Shown here: piece by piece, positions 1 through 10,249 of the stretch
How positions within the stretch are numbered: position 1 is the stretch's first letter
Layout: every line of letters starts with the position of its first letter
The notes under the pieces: generated by a model
Seen by the model: only the letters and a program-made list of their open reading frames with translations
What the model was told of the DNA's origin: nothing
The model's database searches: none
NCBI RefSeq assembly: GCF_014855515.1
Contig: NZ_JACYFK010000003.1
Location: forward strand, 124,001-188,000
Length of the DNA stretch: 64,000 nt
Direction: 5' to 3'
Source of the DNA: Euzebyella marina
Lineage (GTDB): Bacteria > Bacteroidota > Bacteroidia > Flavobacteriales > Flavobacteriaceae
Position numbers and translations under genes: made by a program

Positions 1-1
1 A

Positions 2-2467
2 GCAGACGGTGCAACAGGTCCCCAAGGTCCCCAAGGTCCAGCAGGAGCAGATGGTGCAACAGGCGCACAAGGTCCCCAAGGCCCGGCAGGAGCGGACGGC
101 GCTGACGGTGCAATAGGTCCACAAGGTCCCCAAGGTCCGGCAGGAGCAGACGGAGCAGATGGTGCAACAGGCCCACAAGGTCCCCAAGGTCCGGCAGGAG
201 CAGACGGAGCAGATGGCGCAACAGGTCCACAAGGACCCCAAGGTCCAGCAGGTGCAGATGGAGCGGACGGTGCAACAGGTCCACAAGGCCCCCAAGGCCC
301 GGCAGGAGCGGACGGCGCTGACGGTGCGGTAGGCCCCCAGGGTCCCGCAGGACCCCAAGGTCCAGCAGGAGCAGACGGAGCGGACGGTGCAACAGGTCCC
401 CAAGGTCCCCAAGGTCCAGCAGGTGCTGATGGAGCTACCGGTGCACAGGGTCCACAAGGAGAAACAGGTCCTCAAGGTCCACAAGGAGAAACAGGCCCAC
501 AAGGCCCAGCGGGAGCAGATGGTGCTACCGGTGCACAGGGTCCACAGGGAGAAACAGGTCCACAAGGCCCTCAAGGAGAAACAGGTCCTCAGGGTCCAGC
601 AGGTGCTGATGGAGCTACTGGTGCACAGGGTCCACAAGGAGAGACAGGCCCACAGGGTCCACAGGGAGAAACAGGTCCACAAGGCCCGGCGGGAGCAGAT
701 GGTGCTACCGGTGCACAGGGTCCACAAGGAGAAACAGGTCCACAAGGTCCAGCTGGAGCAGACGGAGCAACAGGTCCACAAGGTCCCCAAGGCCCAGCAG
801 GAGCGGACGGCGCTGACGGTGCGGTAGGCCCCCAGGGTCCCGCAGGACCCCAAGGTCCAGCAGGAGCAGACGGAGCGGATGGTGCAACAGGTCCACAAGG
901 ACCCCAAGGTCCAGCAGGAGCAGACGGTGCAACAGGTCCCCAAGGTCCCCAAGGTCCGGCAGGAGCTGACGGAGCAGATGGTGCAACAGGCGCACAAGGT
1001 CCCCAAGGCCCAGCAGGAGCGGACGGCGCTGACGGTGCGGTAGGCCCCCAGGGTCCCGCAGGACCCCAAGGTCCGGCAGGAGCAGACGGAGCAGATGGCG
1101 CAACAGGTCCCGCAGGTCCTCAAGGTCCAGCAGGTGCAGATGGAGCAGACGGTGCGGTAGGTCCACAGGGTCCCGCAGGCCCCCAAGGCCCGGCAGGAGC
1201 GGACGGCGCTGACGGAGCGGATGGTGCAACAGGCCCACAAGGACCCCAAGGTCCAGCAGGAGCAGACGGTGCAACAGGTCCCCAAGGTCCCCAAGGTCCG
1301 GCAGGAGCTGACGGAGCAGATGGTGCAACAGGCGCACAAGGTCCCCAAGGCCCAGCAGGAGCGGACGGCGCTGACGGTGCGGTAGGCCCCCAGGGTCCCG
1401 CAGGACCCCAAGGTCCGGCAGGAGCAGACGGAGCAGATGGCGCAACAGGTCCCGCAGGTCCTCAAGGTCCAGCAGGTGCAGATGGAGCAGACGGTGCGGT
1501 AGGTCCACAGGGTCCCGCAGGCCCCCAAGGCCCGGCAGGAGCGGACGGCGCTGACGGAGCGGATGGTGCAACAGGCCCACAAGGACCCCAAGGCCCAGCA
1601 GGTGCTGATGGTGCTACAGGTCCTCAAGGTCCACAAGGTCCTGCGGGAGCTGATGGAAACGGTATAGCATCCATAGTGGATAATGGAAATGGTACTTTCA
1701 CCATAACCTATACCAACGGAGCTACATTTACTTCTTCAGATTTAACTGGTCCGCAAGGTCCAGCTGGAGCAGACGGTGCAGATGGTGCAACAGGTCCTCA
1801 AGGTCCTCAAGGTCCTGCAGGTGATCCTGCCAGTGATGATCAGACGCTTTCAACCAATAATAGCCCAGGAGATATTTCAATTTCAGGAGGTAATAATATC
1901 ACTTTAAATGTGAATGACGCCGATTCTGTAGTAGGCAATGAATATAATAACAGCTTTAGTGTAGTTGGTACCAACCTCAGATTAACAGATGGAGGTGGTA
2001 ATTTAGACGTTCCACTTTCTAATCTAGGTTCTGATGATCAATACGATGATGAAGTACCACTTAGAAATCCAATAGATGTTGATGAGGCCGGAGAGTCTTC
2101 TCCGACACAAGAGACTACTGTTCAAGAGGTAATAGAGGCCATAGCTCCTATTACTTCAGCTGCGGCAAGAATATTCTATCCTCCATCAATTGCAGTTGAT
2201 GCATCTATTAACGGAAGTTTTACGGTTGATCTGTATGCTGAGTATATCTCTCAATATGGTAGCCCAACGGTATCGAGTGCTGGTGCACCGGTGGCCCTAC
2301 CTACTTATGGAGCGACTGATCTTTATTACTATGTGACCTATGCTGATCCAACTGTTTTCAATACAGCTACCATGAGTATAGATGCCAATGGAGTTCTTAG
2401 TTATGAGATTATTGGACAACCTGCAGACTACAATTCGTTGATCAATGTGGTCTTCATGGTCAAGTAA
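2..2467 (+). CDS. Collagen-like Gly-X-Y repeat surface protein, 5'-truncated by the window edge
   Basis: One frame is open without a stop from base 2 to the TAA at 2465-2467, so 821 residues of a longer protein are visible. About the first 550 residues are unbroken Gly-X-Y triplets dominated by [12 protein letters not shown] and GET. A short non-collagen insert (about 1661-1747, containing [13 protein letters not shown]) follows, then about nine more triplets (1748-1828), then a roughly 215-residue C-terminal domain without recognisable homology. The repeat part is clearly richer in G+C than its surroundings, as Gly/Pro/Ala codons require. The sequence shows no type-B sorting domain at the C-terminus. 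The next gene starts 25 bases downstream, which suggests co-transcription. Role as a fibrous surface or adhesion protein is inference from the collagen-like fold. The N-terminus and signal peptide lie outside the window. Confidence 0.9.
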   Translation, partial: ADGATGPQGPQGPAGADGATGAQGPQGPAGADGADGAIGPQGPQGPAGADGADGATGPQGPQGPAGADGADGATGPQGPQGPAGADGADGATGPQGPQGPAGADGADGAVGPQGPAGPQGPAGADGADGATGPQGPQGPAGADGATGAQGPQGETGPQGPQGETGPQGPAGADGATGAQGPQGETGPQGPQGETGPQGPAGADGATGAQGPQGETGPQGPQGETGPQGPAGADGATGAQGPQGETGPQGPAGADGATGPQGPQGPAGADGADGAVGPQGPAGPQGPAGADGADGATGPQGPQGPAGADGATGPQGPQGPAGADGADGATGAQGPQGPAGADGADGAVGPQGPAGPQGPAGADGADGATGPAGPQGPAGADGADGAVGPQGPAGPQGPAGADGADGADGATGPQGPQGPAGADGATGPQGPQGPAGADGADGATGAQGPQGPAGADGADGAVGPQGPAGPQGPAGADGADGATGPAGPQGPAGADGADGAVGPQGPAGPQGPAGADGADGADGATGPQGPQGPAGADGATGPQGPQGPAGADGNGIASIVDNGNGTFTITYTNGATFTSSDLTGPQGPAGADGADGATGPQGPQGPAGDPASDDQTLSTNNSPGDISISGGNNITLNVNDADSVVGNEYNNSFSVVGTNLRLTDGGGNLDVPLSNLGSDDQYDDEVPLRNPIDVDEAGESSPTQETTVQEVIEAIAPITSAAARIFYPPSIAVDASINGSFTVDLYAEYISQYGSPTVSSAGAPVALPTYGATDLYYYVTYADPTVFNTATMSIDANGVLSYEIIGQPADYNSLINVVFMVK
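893..1593 (+). repeat. Exact 342-bp tandem duplication inside the collagen-like gene
   Basis: Bases 893-1251 are identical to 1235-1593 (shift 342). The run of identity is bounded by single t/c differences at 892 versus 1234 and at 1252 versus 1594. The unit is 114 codons, exactly 38 Gly-X-Y triplets, so the frame and triplet register are kept. The rest of the repeat region is only approximately periodic, so this copy looks recent. It could also mark a region prone to assembly error. Confidence 0.93.
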
Positions 2468-2491
2468 TACAATAATTCTGTAGACAAAAAA

Positions 2492-4507
2492 TTGAAAACC
2501 ATCACGACATATAAAATGATTATCCTCGGTATTGTATTAACAATACTGGGGATTGCTTCTTCACAAGCGCAATTCTTGTTGCAGGCTCCCAATAGTGGAG
2601 ATGAAAATAATTATAGATGGTACGAGGCAACGAATCCTACCGTTGTTTTGGGTACCGATTCATTTTACGAGGTAACCGAAAGAGGGGTGTACTTCGCGAC
2701 ATATGACGGTACAATTTGTGGCCATAATGCAACAGGGTATTTCATTGTTACCAATTGTAATTCACCTTATAACGAGGTTACTTTAGATATTTCTAGAAAC
2801 CCGATTCCTCCAGGGGCTTCCCTTACCTGGAGCCCATCAGTTTCAGGCGACCAAACAAGGCCTACGGTAATCGCAACTCAAACGGTGGCTCGATATACCG
2901 CAACCATCAATAAGGCAGGTAATAGTAAAAGCTTACCGAATTTCACCGTAGTATGTATTGACGAATCGGCTACATTGGTTGATGATCTAGTAACACTTGA
3001 TGAAGATGTAACCACTATTATCGATGTTTTTGCCAACGATTCGGATTTACCTGATTCCGGTTCCTTGACTATTTCAAGACAGCCTTCCAATGGAACGGTT
3101 AGCATTGATACCAATGGTACCCCCAACGACCCTACAGATGATATAGTTACATACGTGCCCAATCCGGATTATAATGGAGTGGACGCTTTTAACTATTCGG
3201 TTTGCAATACCTTCGGCGACTGTAGTACGGCAACGGTTTCTTTGGAGATAAATCCAATAGTTGATGCTATCGACGATGCTATAGCTACTACCGAAGATAC
3301 CTCTGTTATTATAGACATTTTGTCCAACGACAATGATATACCCTCTCTCGGTACCTTATCAGCTACTACGGCCACCGATGGCACGGTTAGTATTGATAAT
3401 GGAGGAACACCTAATGATCCTTCCGATGATATACTAACCTACACACCCAACAGTGAATTTGTGGGCACAGATGTGTTTGGTTATACACTCTGTGATGACC
3501 AAGGAAATTGCAGTACGGCATCCATAACCGTTGTTGTTACCAACGCACTTGATTTAGATGCCGATAACGACGGAATACTGGACACTTTTGAAGATTTAAA
3601 TCTTGATGGAGACAATGACCCAGCTACCAACATAACCGATACCGATGGTGATGGCATTGCCGATTATCTAGATATTGATAGTGATAATGACGGTATACCC
3701 GATAACGTGGAAGCGCAGACCACCTTCGGTTATATAGCTCCAACTTTACAGGACAACAACTCGAACGGACTTGACGACGCCTATGAGGCTGATGGTAGTC
3801 TAGGCGTTATTCCCGAAGATACCGATGGTGACGGTTTGCCTGATTATGTTGACGAGGATAGTGATAATGACAATATACCAGATGCTATCGAAGGCCATGA
3901 TCATGACCAAGATGGTGTTCCGGAAGCACGACTCATTGGTTCTGATAAAGATAATGATGGTCTCGACGATGGTTATGAGGGCCAAACAGCCATTGATATT
4001 GATGTAAACGATGAAATTGACGATCCATATAACGATTTACCGAATACCGATGGTGATGGAGAATCTAATTACAGGGATACCGATGATGATGATGACGGAA
4101 TAGAAAGTAAGAACGAAGATATGAACGTCGATGGCGACTATTCAAATGATGATAGTGATAACGATGGTATACCTGAATATTTAGAGCCTAACGCTGATGA
4201 AACGGCAATTGAGGTATTCAACGTAATTACACCTAACGGTGACGGTGTTCATGATGTATTGACTATTAACGGTCTTGAGAACTTCCCTGATAATTCTTTA
4301 AGAATTTATAACAGATGGGGTGTGGCAGTGTATAGCACACAGGCTTACGATACGCAAGGAAATACTTTTGATGGTACTTCTGAGGGTAGGGTAACAGTTG
4401 ATGTTGACCGAAAATTACCGGTAGGTACTTATTTCTATATTCTCGAATATAAAACAGATACAGGAGAAACCAAAACCTTGAACGGGTACATATACTTAAA
4501 CAGATAG
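2492..4507 (+). CDS. Large secreted calcium-binding-repeat protein with T9SS type-B sorting domain
   Basis: 671 residues. A signal peptide covers residues 1-26, cut before QF. I keep the TTG start at 2492 because it supplies the basic n-region (K2, K8); the internal ATG at 2516 would begin directly in the hydrophobic core. Two cadherin-like tandem repeats of about 100 residues follow (155-350, each with a D-E-D/T-E-D opening and VFANDSD or ILSNDND). Next comes a long thrombospondin type 3-like DxDxDG region (about 353-575). The gliding-motility-associated C-terminal domain (about 578-671) contains TPNGDGVHD, YNRWG and GTYFYIL. In this family that domain directs export through the type IX system and surface attachment. 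It lies between the collagen-like gene and a porP/sprF gene, as expected for a T9SS substrate. The ligand is unknown. Confidence 0.93.
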   Translation: MKTITTYKMIILGIVLTILGIASSQAQFLLQAPNSGDENNYRWYEATNPTVVLGTDSFYEVTERGVYFATYDGTICGHNATGYFIVTNCNSPYNEVTLDISRNPIPPGASLTWSPSVSGDQTRPTVIATQTVARYTATINKAGNSKSLPNFTVVCIDESATLVDDLVTLDEDVTTIIDVFANDSDLPDSGSLTISRQPSNGTVSIDTNGTPNDPTDDIVTYVPNPDYNGVDAFNYSVCNTFGDCSTATVSLEINPIVDAIDDAIATTEDTSVIIDILSNDNDIPSLGTLSATTATDGTVSIDNGGTPNDPSDDILTYTPNSEFVGTDVFGYTLCDDQGNCSTASITVVVTNALDLDADNDGILDTFEDLNLDGDNDPATNITDTDGDGIADYLDIDSDNDGIPDNVEAQTTFGYIAPTLQDNNSNGLDDAYEADGSLGVIPEDTDGDGLPDYVDEDSDNDNIPDAIEGHDHDQDGVPEARLIGSDKDNDGLDDGYEGQTAIDIDVNDEIDDPYNDLPNTDGDGESNYRDTDDDDDGIESKNEDMNVDGDYSNDDSDNDGIPEYLEPNADETAIEVFNVITPNGDGVHDVLTINGLENFPDNSLRIYNRWGVAVYSTQAYDTQGNTFDGTSEGRVTVDVDRKLPVGTYFYILEYKTDTGETKTLNGYIYLNR

Positions 4508-4512
4508 CGATT

Positions 4513-5463
4513 ATGATCATCCCAAATCTAAAGAGCTCTTATAAACTAACGTTGCTTTTTACCTTAGTTACATTTTTGACCGAATTTACCAGTCATGCCC
4601 AGCAAGATGCTCAATATACCCAGTATATGTACAATACGGTAAGTGTGAACCCGGGTTATGCAGGTTCTAGAGGACAAATAAGTGTGGCCGCCCTTCATCG
4701 ATCTCAATGGGTTGGTCTTGATGGGGCACCGACCACACAGACTTTTAATATTCATTCTCCAATCGGCTACAGGGGGGTAGGTTTAGGTTTATCTATTGTA
4801 AATGATAAAATAGGCCCTACATCGGAAACCTATTTTGATATCGATTTTTCCTATACGGTTTACACTTCAAATGAAGGTCGTTTAAGTTTCGGTTTAAAGG
4901 GATCTGCTCATTTGTTGGATATTCGCTATTCTGAACTTAATCAGATAGCACCCGATAATAGTTTGCAGAACGATATTGACAATCAATTTTCACCAAATGT
5001 GGGTGCCGGAGTTTATTACCACACCGAAAAATTCTATGCAGGAATTTCAGTACCTAGAATTTTGGAGACTAGACACTTTAAAGAAGGCCCGGCTCCTTCT
5101 ACTGCCAAAGAACAAATGAACTTTTATTTTATAACCGGTTATGTTTGGGATTTAAACCCTAACCTAAAATTTAAACCCACCATTTTGACCAAAATTGTTC
5201 AAGGTGCACCTTTACAGCTAGACCTTTCGGCCAATTTTATGTTGAGCGAGAAATTTATTCTTGGCGCTGCCTACCGATGGGATGCCGCTTTTAGTGGTTT
5301 GGTAGGTTTCAACGTATCGAATAAGTTTTTGATTGGGTTGGCCTATGACCGTGAAATTACCGAGTTGGGCAACGCACTTTATAACGATGGTTCTTTTGAA
5401 GTGATTCTCAGATATGACTTCATCACTACCAAAGGCAATTTGAAATCTCCTCGATTCTTTTAA
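4513..5463 (+). CDS. PorP/SprF family type IX secretion system outer-membrane protein
   Basis: 316 residues with an N-terminal signal peptide ending near SHAQQ. The mature N-terminus has the family hallmark QYTQYMYNTVSVNPGYAGSRG. Alternating short beta strands follow, and the protein ends in an aromatic residue (RFF), as expected for an outer-membrane beta-barrel. PorP/SprF proteins are known to be encoded next to proteins with type-B sorting domains and to be needed for their secretion or surface attachment. Here the gene starts 5 bases after one such protein and precedes another. I infer that it serves one or both neighbours. The 235 bases downstream hold only a weak hairpin near 5473-5495. 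Confidence 0.93.
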   Translation: MIIPNLKSSYKLTLLFTLVTFLTEFTSHAQQDAQYTQYMYNTVSVNPGYAGSRGQISVAALHRSQWVGLDGAPTTQTFNIHSPIGYRGVGLGLSIVNDKIGPTSETYFDIDFSYTVYTSNEGRLSFGLKGSAHLLDIRYSELNQIAPDNSLQNDIDNQFSPNVGAGVYYHTEKFYAGISVPRILETRHFKEGPAPSTAKEQMNFYFITGYVWDLNPNLKFKPTILTKIVQGAPLQLDLSANFMLSEKFILGAAYRWDAAFSGLVGFNVSNKFLIGLAYDREITELGNALYNDGSFEVILRYDFITTKGNLKSPRFF

Positions 5464-5698
5464 TTTTAGTTGTGCCGTTCATCCATAAAACGGAACCTTT
5501 ATCTACTCGTAGGAATTATCCCCAAAGTACTTTGACGTCGTTAATAGTCGATAAACGGTCATTTTAACAAATGGCCTTCCCCAAGCGGTAAAAGTTGTTC
5601 GTTCAACGTGATTTTTAAATTACAATTCGAGCTAGGCTTAATTTTGCTTTTGAATAGGTCCCAAATCTATTCCCTAGAAAGGAAACTAAAGCTTAGCC

Positions 5699-8600
5699 AT
5701 GAAAAGCAGCAATGCTACTCACTACATTACCTTAGCGCTTATAGTAAGTGTTAACCTCTTCGTATCTCTTCAAAAGATACAGGCTCAGGCCAACTCAATT
5801 CGCAACAATGTAACGTTTAACTGGGCAGATAACCAAACGGTTTTGAGTGATCCAGCCAATCTTCAGTCCATAACAATCAATGGGGTCGATTACAATACTT
5901 TTGTCGTACCATCTTCCTATGAAATGACAAGATTAGGCCCAGGTGGCGATTCCCAAAATAATATTTGGAGTGATGGGTCTAGAATCGTAGCTGGAAGTAA
6001 CAGCATTAATTGGAACACTGAAGCTCTCAATGCTTATCAGTCATTGAACTTAAACCATTATTTTCAATCAGACAGCACAGGAGAGAATTTTTGTGGTGAT
6101 TACTCTGCGTTGGCTACCTCAAATGCTCAAATACAGACTATCAGATACAATCCAGGTATACCATCCAATCCTGATGGTGTTATTGCCATTACTGAAAGAG
6201 GCGGAAATAACTGTATGTATGTCGAGCTTTATGGCATACCCGTAGGTGGAGGTGCTGAGCAACTTTTGGGACGAACCTTCGTTAGAAACCAAGGTAACTT
6301 GACTGGCGTGCGTCCTCAAGCACCGCCAACCAACAACAGTGATTATTGGAGCAGTGGCAGAAACAATGAGAACAATCAAATAATCGGCATTGCACTTTAT
6401 GAACTATCGGAACTGGCCCCAACAGGTTCGATCATTACTTCTATTAGATACATGGGGGCAACGACAGACCATGGTGATGGTAAATTTTTCTTGATGCAAA
6501 CCTATGCGGAAGATGATAGTTTACGCATAAAATTGGATAGAGAAGGTAATGGCGACATTGCCGCGAACGACCTAGTGCCCGACGGAAGCATTTATACCTT
6601 ATTAAGTTCCGTATCGAATGGAACTTTAATCTTCCACCCTAACGGACAGTTCAACTATGTGCCTAATCCTGGTTTTACGGGTAATGATACCTTTGAGTAC
6701 CAAGTATGTCTTCCTTCCCCGAATACAGGTGTTTGTGATACCGGTACGGCCGTCATAGTTATCAAGTTAGAGGCTATTTATGATAGCGCCAACATCATTC
6801 ACAATTCGCTGAACAATAGAATAAATGTATTGGATAACGACAATTTCGGTAGTGCAGGTCCATTATCGAATGGTGCCATCACCAATTATAGTCTTCCCAC
6901 CAATGGGTCGCTTTCATTGAACGATAATGGTACTCTAGATTCTTACGACGATTATTTTGAGTATAACCCTAACACAAATTATGTCGGTACCGATTTGTTT
7001 AGCTATGAAATAACTGATGCTGGGGGTAATACCGATAGGGCATCCGTGTATATAACTATTGATATCGACTCCGATAATGACATGGTCGATAATAGAACTG
7101 ATTTAGATGATGACAATGATGGTATTATTGATAGTAATGAATCTCAAGATTGCATAAATACCAGCAATTTTGGCTGGCAGTTTGCTTCCCCCGTTGGAAC
7201 ATGGGAACAAGATTTTACCGAAGTTAGTTCGATTGATGATTGGCTATTATCCGATTCAAATTCAATTACGATAGGTTCGGGTATTTCAGCATTATCGCCA
7301 TCTACTGAATTGCAGCTTACTGGCATTGAAGCATTGACCTTTGATGAGGCTATTAATTTGAATGAATATGTTGAGCTGACCTTTACAACTTCATCAAATC
7401 TGGTTAATCCAATGATTGAGCAGATAGGTCTTAACTGGAATCAAAATTCAGGCTCAACAGCCATTGGCAATTCATATGATGTGGCTTTAGCCATTTCAAA
7501 TGATGATTTTGCCACTTCTATCTTACTGTATTCAGATATTCGAATTCATACACCATCAAATGGAGTCAGTGAATTTTTTGCCTTAATGCCACCTGATGCC
7601 AAGTTCAATCTTGAAGAAAATACTCCGTATACTTTAAGGGTCTATACTTACAATCAACAGACCGATGGTAATGTTGGCTACTCTGTTTTTGATGATTTCA
7701 CCATAAATGTGTCGTCTTGCCAAGAGCAACATAGTGATACCGATACGGTAGCCGACCATCTAGATTCTGATAGTGATAATGATACTTGCCCCGATGTTAT
7801 AGAAGCGGGTCATGAGGATACCGATGGTGATTTTTATTTAGGAAGCGCACCCCTTGTAGTCGATGTCGATGGTCTTGTCACTGGGCAAGGCGGGTATTCT
7901 GGCTCTACGGAAGCAGTTGTGACGGCCGGAGAATCTATTACGGTCGAAAGCAGTCCTACAAATATCGAGGTCTCAACGGGTTCCGATGTAGAATTTAATG
8001 CGGCCATTAGCGGCCCCAGTCTAACCTATCAATGGGAGGTAAGCTCTGATTCGGGGTTGACTTGGCTAATGGTTACTGACAATGACTCTTACAGAGGGTC
8101 AACCGGCCAGCGGCTTTTAATTACTCAAGTAGATTCGACTTTAAGTGGTAATCTCTATCGTTTGACGGCAGTTAGTTCAGATGATATGTGTATGCCGTAT
8201 GCATCTACATCTTCCGCCATGCTATCTGTAAATGGAAATGTTACATTGGATAGTGATGGAGATGGTATAACAGATGCCTTTGAAGATTTGAACCTTGATG
8301 GAGATGACAATCCCGCTACCAACCCCACTAATTCAGATAATGACGATTTTCCAGATTATCTCGATATAGATAGCGATAATGATGGTATTCCTGATAATGT
8401 GGAAGCTCAGGATACTTCGAATTACATTCCCCCAAGTAATGTTGACGAGAACAATAATGGGTTAGATGATGCTTACGAACAAAACGGTAATCAAGGGCTG
8501 ATTCCTGTGAATACTGATAATGAAGATATGCCCGATTATCTTGATACCGATAGTGACAATGACAATATTTTAGATGCCATAGAGGCCCATGACCATGACC

Positions 8601-9190
8601 ACGATGGTATACCAGAAGTGGTTTTTATTGGATCTGACAAAGATAATGATGGTCTCGACGATGGTTATGAAGGAGAGGAAATGATCGATATGGATATAAA
8701 TGACGAAATTGATGATCCAATCAATGATTTACCTAATACCGATGATGATCTTGAGTCTGATTATAGAGACATGGATGATGATGGTGATGGTATCATGAGT
8801 CGTGATGAAGATACCGATCATGATGGTGATTATTCAAATGATGATGAGAACGGTAATGGTATTCCCAATTATCTAGAAGCTCCTTACATTCCGGTTATAG
8901 TTTATAATGTAGTGACACCTAATGAAGATAATGTTCACGACTATTTGACCATCACAGGTCTAGAAGAGCGACCCAACAACAAACTCGAAATCTACAACCG
9001 TTGGGGTATTCTAATGTATGAGACTGAGGGTTACGATAGTTCTGGCAATAGATTTGAAGGTCAAAGCTTGACACAGATAGATTCGGGTTGGCAAGAGCGT
9101 ATGCCTTCAGGCACTTACTTCTACATTCTTAATTTTCAAGAAACTACAGGAGAGAACCGTACTTTAAAAGGGTATCTCTATTTAAACTGA
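5699..9190 (+). CDS. Giant secreted adhesin-like protein with T9SS type-B sorting domain
   Basis: 1163 residues with a signal peptide cut at about residue 29-31. An N-terminal domain of about 250 residues is unassigned. Two cadherin-like repeats (about 275-355 and 360-455) are followed by a short DxDxDD segment, a beta-rich domain (about 480-675), an Ig-like domain (about 755-845, [10 protein letters not shown]) and a thrombospondin-3-like calcium-binding stalk (about 850-1065). The protein ends in a gliding-type C-terminal sorting domain ([24 protein letters not shown]). The stalk aligns block for block with that of the 2492-4507 product, so the two are paralogous in their C-terminal halves. 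Secretion through T9SS and anchoring to the surface are inferred from the sorting domain. The actual ligand is unknown. Confidence 0.93.
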   Translation: MKSSNATHYITLALIVSVNLFVSLQKIQAQANSIRNNVTFNWADNQTVLSDPANLQSITINGVDYNTFVVPSSYEMTRLGPGGDSQNNIWSDGSRIVAGSNSINWNTEALNAYQSLNLNHYFQSDSTGENFCGDYSALATSNAQIQTIRYNPGIPSNPDGVIAITERGGNNCMYVELYGIPVGGGAEQLLGRTFVRNQGNLTGVRPQAPPTNNSDYWSSGRNNENNQIIGIALYELSELAPTGSIITSIRYMGATTDHGDGKFFLMQTYAEDDSLRIKLDREGNGDIAANDLVPDGSIYTLLSSVSNGTLIFHPNGQFNYVPNPGFTGNDTFEYQVCLPSPNTGVCDTGTAVIVIKLEAIYDSANIIHNSLNNRINVLDNDNFGSAGPLSNGAITNYSLPTNGSLSLNDNGTLDSYDDYFEYNPNTNYVGTDLFSYEITDAGGNTDRASVYITIDIDSDNDMVDNRTDLDDDNDGIIDSNESQDCINTSNFGWQFASPVGTWEQDFTEVSSIDDWLLSDSNSITIGSGISALSPSTELQLTGIEALTFDEAINLNEYVELTFTTSSNLVNPMIEQIGLNWNQNSGSTAIGNSYDVALAISNDDFATSILLYSDIRIHTPSNGVSEFFALMPPDAKFNLEENTPYTLRVYTYNQQTDGNVGYSVFDDFTINVSSCQEQHSDTDTVADHLDSDSDNDTCPDVIEAGHEDTDGDFYLGSAPLVVDVDGLVTGQGGYSGSTEAVVTAGESITVESSPTNIEVSTGSDVEFNAAISGPSLTYQWEVSSDSGLTWLMVTDNDSYRGSTGQRLLITQVDSTLSGNLYRLTAVSSDDMCMPYASTSSAMLSVNGNVTLDSDGDGITDAFEDLNLDGDDNPATNPTNSDNDDFPDYLDIDSDNDGIPDNVEAQDTSNYIPPSNVDENNNGLDDAYEQNGNQGLIPVNTDNEDMPDYLDTDSDNDNILDAIEAHDHDHDGIPEVVFIGSDKDNDGLDDGYEGEEMIDMDINDEIDDPINDLPNTDDDLESDYRDMDDDGDGIMSRDEDTDHDGDYSNDDENGNGIPNYLEAPYIPVIVYNVVTPNEDNVHDYLTITGLEERPNNKLEIYNRWGILMYETEGYDSSGNRFEGQSLTQIDSGWQERMPSGTYFYILNFQETTGENRTLKGYLYLN

Positions 9191-9237
9191 TTTTTTCAGC
9201 GTGTTCGATACCTCATCCATTAACTTTATTTTATAGA

Positions 9238-9275
9238 CAAGTATTTATAATACTTGACCAAAGATGCTATTTTTG
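9238..9275 (+). promoter_or_regulatory. Promoter of the idi operon with overlapping palindrome
   Basis: TATTTTTG at 9268-9275 matches the Bacteroidota -7 consensus TAnnTTTG. Just upstream lies a perfect inverted repeat, CAAGTATT / AATACTTG (9238-9245 and 9249-9256, 3-base spacer). Its position over the -33 region would suit an operator. No regulator gene is adjacent. Confidence 0.55.
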
Positions 9276-9313
9276 TCAGAAGCCCTTAGGGCGATTCAAC
9301 AAAACAATTGCAT

Positions 9314-9856
9314 TTGAAAGAAGAACAAGTGATTCTGGTCGATGAGAACGACCAACCTATAGGTACCATGCCAAAAATGGAAGCTCATGAAAAGGCCTTG
9401 TTACATAGGGCATTTTCTGTATTTGTGATGAACGACAGGGGTGAGACTATGTTACAACAAAGAGCGGCCCATAAATATCACTCCCCCTTGTTATGGACGA
9501 ATACCTGCTGTAGCCATCAGAGGGTAGGAGAATCGAATATCGAAGCCGGTAAACGAAGGTTGCAAGAAGAAATGGGCTTTGTAACCGAACTTGAAGAACT
9601 CTTTTCATTCACTTATAAAGCAGCCTTTGATAACGGTCTGACCGAACATGAATTTGACCATGTGATGATAGGTAGTTTTGAAGGAACACCCAACATTAAT
9701 CCTGATGAGGTCGCCGACTGGCAATGGATGAAACCCGAAGATGTCAAGATAGACATTGAAAAGAATCCTGAAAAGTATACGGCCTGGTTCAAGATTATTT
9801 TTGAAAAGTTCTACGACCATTTAACCCAAAACGCTGGAAATGAAGGTAAAGGTTAG
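9314..9856 (+). CDS. idi: Isopentenyl-diphosphate delta-isomerase (type I, Nudix fold)
   Basis: About 180 residues. It interconverts isopentenyl and dimethylallyl diphosphate in isoprenoid synthesis. The Nudix core is visible: HRAFSVFV, the active-site Cys stretch LWTNTCCSHQR, and RRLQEEMGF. No ATG is available at the N-terminus. TTG codons at 9308 and 9314 are both possible, and I prefer 9314, which gives MKEEQVILVDEND. The promoter box lies about 38 bases upstream. The 3' end overlaps queD by 17 bases, so translation of the two is probably linked. Confidence 0.93.
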   Translation: MKEEQVILVDENDQPIGTMPKMEAHEKALLHRAFSVFVMNDRGETMLQQRAAHKYHSPLLWTNTCCSHQRVGESNIEAGKRRLQEEMGFVTELEELFSFTYKAAFDNGLTEHEFDHVMIGSFEGTPNINPDEVADWQWMKPEDVKIDIEKNPEKYTAWFKIIFEKFYDHLTQNAGNEGKG

Positions 9857-10247
9857 TAGAAAGGCTCATTTTAATGCTGCCCATAGACTTTTTAGAAAAG
9901 ACTGGGACGAAGAAAAAAACGACTCCGTCTTTGGTAAATGCAATAACCCCAACTTTCACGGTCATAATTACGAGCTTGTGGTGAGCGTAACAGGAGAAAT
10001 CGACCCAGCAACTGGTTTTGTTATTGATATGAAGGTCTTGAAAGACCTCATTTATGAGCATGTTGAAGAAGCTTTTGACCATAAGAACCTAAACATCGAG
10101 GTAGCCGAATTCAAAGATTTGAATCCTACGGCAGAGAACATAGCAGTGGTCATCTGGCAAAAACTCAGGCCATATATTGAAACCGACCACGACTTAGAGA
10201 TTATCCTTTACGAAACCCCACGTAACTTTGTAACTTTTTCTGGCTAG
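9840..10247 (+). CDS. queD: 6-carboxytetrahydropterin synthase (QueD / 6-pyruvoyl-tetrahydropterin synthase family)
   Basis: 135 residues. The family converts 7,8-dihydroneopterin triphosphate to 6-carboxytetrahydropterin, the second step of queuosine and other 7-deazapurine synthesis. Zinc-binding histidines are visible in AHFNAAHRL and in FHGHNY. A Cys in FGKCNNPN is placed like the catalytic Cys of the family, and the conserved Glu lies in PTAENIA. The gene overlaps idi by 17 bases and is followed after 2 bases by bcp. No other queuosine genes are in the window, so a different pterin role cannot be excluded. Confidence 0.9.
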   Translation: MKVKVSRKAHFNAAHRLFRKDWDEEKNDSVFGKCNNPNFHGHNYELVVSVTGEIDPATGFVIDMKVLKDLIYEHVEEAFDHKNLNIEVAEFKDLNPTAENIAVVIWQKLRPYIETDHDLEIILYETPRNFVTFSG

Positions 10248-10249
10248 CA

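Noticed and set aside
387-1580. Long open frames in other frames and on the minus strand of the collagen region (387-827 plus; 705-1580 minus)
   Set aside because: They are by-products of the 9-base periodic Gly-X-Y coding sequence, giving low-complexity Leu/Arg/His/Lys proteins. The frame open from base 2 to 2467 explains the DNA.
1-1660. CRISPR-like or satellite repeat array
   Set aside because: The periodicity is 9 and 18 bases in coding frame with no unique spacers. It is a collagen gene.
5464-5510. Terminator after the PorP/SprF gene
   Set aside because: The hairpin CCGTT / AACGG is only 5 bases and has no T run.
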